From Ga0077527 sp964486865 (GTDB lineage Bacteria; Pseudomonadota; Gammaproteobacteria; Burkholderiales; SG8-41), in assembly GCA_964486865.1 (NCBI GenBank), contig CAZAOZ010000102.1, positions 1 through 5,489 on the forward strand: a DNA stretch of 5,489 bases, written 5' to 3'. This document shows positions 5,476-5,489 of this stretch, one piece after another. The translations under genes were made by a program, and so were the position numbers. Below the pieces are notes generated by a model that did not search any database, was not told the origin of the DNA, and was given only the letters and a program-made list of their open reading frames with translations. Every line of letters starts with the position of its first letter. Within the stretch, counting starts at the first letter, position 1.

Positions 5476-5489
5476 ATGTTTGATTTGTT
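5476..5489 (+). CDS. Putative start of a divergent gene, possibly a LysR-type regulator (only the first codons)
   Basis: ATG at 5476 is followed by TTT GAT TTG and two bases of a fifth codon, reading M-F-D-L-(F or L) before the window ends. A purine-rich AGAGGAAGG (5455-5463) lies 12 nt upstream, slightly far but usable as a ribosome binding site. From general knowledge, a common class of proteobacterial LysR-type regulators begins M-F-D-L before its helix-turn-helix, and such genes often lie divergent to the catabolic operon they control, as here. Only four complete codons are visible, so the reading frame, gene and family are all inference. Confidence 0.35.

Overview
The window is GC-rich and gene-dense, and every substantial gene lies on the minus strand, so it reads from right to left. 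The best guess for the source is a betaproteobacterium of the order Burkholderiales. The basis is a Bug/TctC-type periplasmic binding protein inside a small catabolic operon, the high-GC codon use, and the style of the right-edge divergent start. This is inference from family distribution, not a sequence match.

In transcription order, the layout is as follows. At the far right (5476-5489, plus strand) there is what looks like the first codons of a divergent gene, reading M-F-D-L, which would fit a LysR-type regulator. An 83-bp divergent control region follows (5393-5475), dominated by a perfect 10-bp stem hairpin. Then come four minus-strand genes: an NAD-type aldehyde dehydrogenase (5392-3893), a small GlcG/HbpS-like protein (3776-3321), a Gfo/Idh/MocA-family oxidoreductase (3260-2253) and a Bug/TctC-family solute-binding protein with a signal peptide (2217-1252). 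The gaps between them are 116, 60 and 35 nt. A plausible sigma-70 promoter lies in the 116-nt gap, so the last three genes may also be transcribed separately from the dehydrogenase. After 85 nt comes an MgtC/SapB plus DUF4010 integral membrane protein (1166 to the left edge, 3' end cut off), probably a separate unit.

The four-gene block reads as a catabolic cassette. The binding protein would capture a small organic acid or related compound in the periplasm, the two dehydrogenases would oxidise intermediates, and the GlcG-like protein would play an accessory role that is unknown in most of its family. The substrate cannot be read from the sequence. No TctA/TctB or other membrane permease is present in the window, so the binding protein may work with a distant permease or in sensing.

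I see no RNA gene, CRISPR array, insertion sequence, phage gene or defence gene. No intergenic stretch exceeds about 120 nt. Most of the content is conventional. The points most worth a second look are the structured leader of the aldehyde dehydrogenase gene, the inferred divergent regulator, the internal promoter with a palindromic spacer, and the MgtC/DUF4010 gene that starts without a Shine-Dalgarno site.
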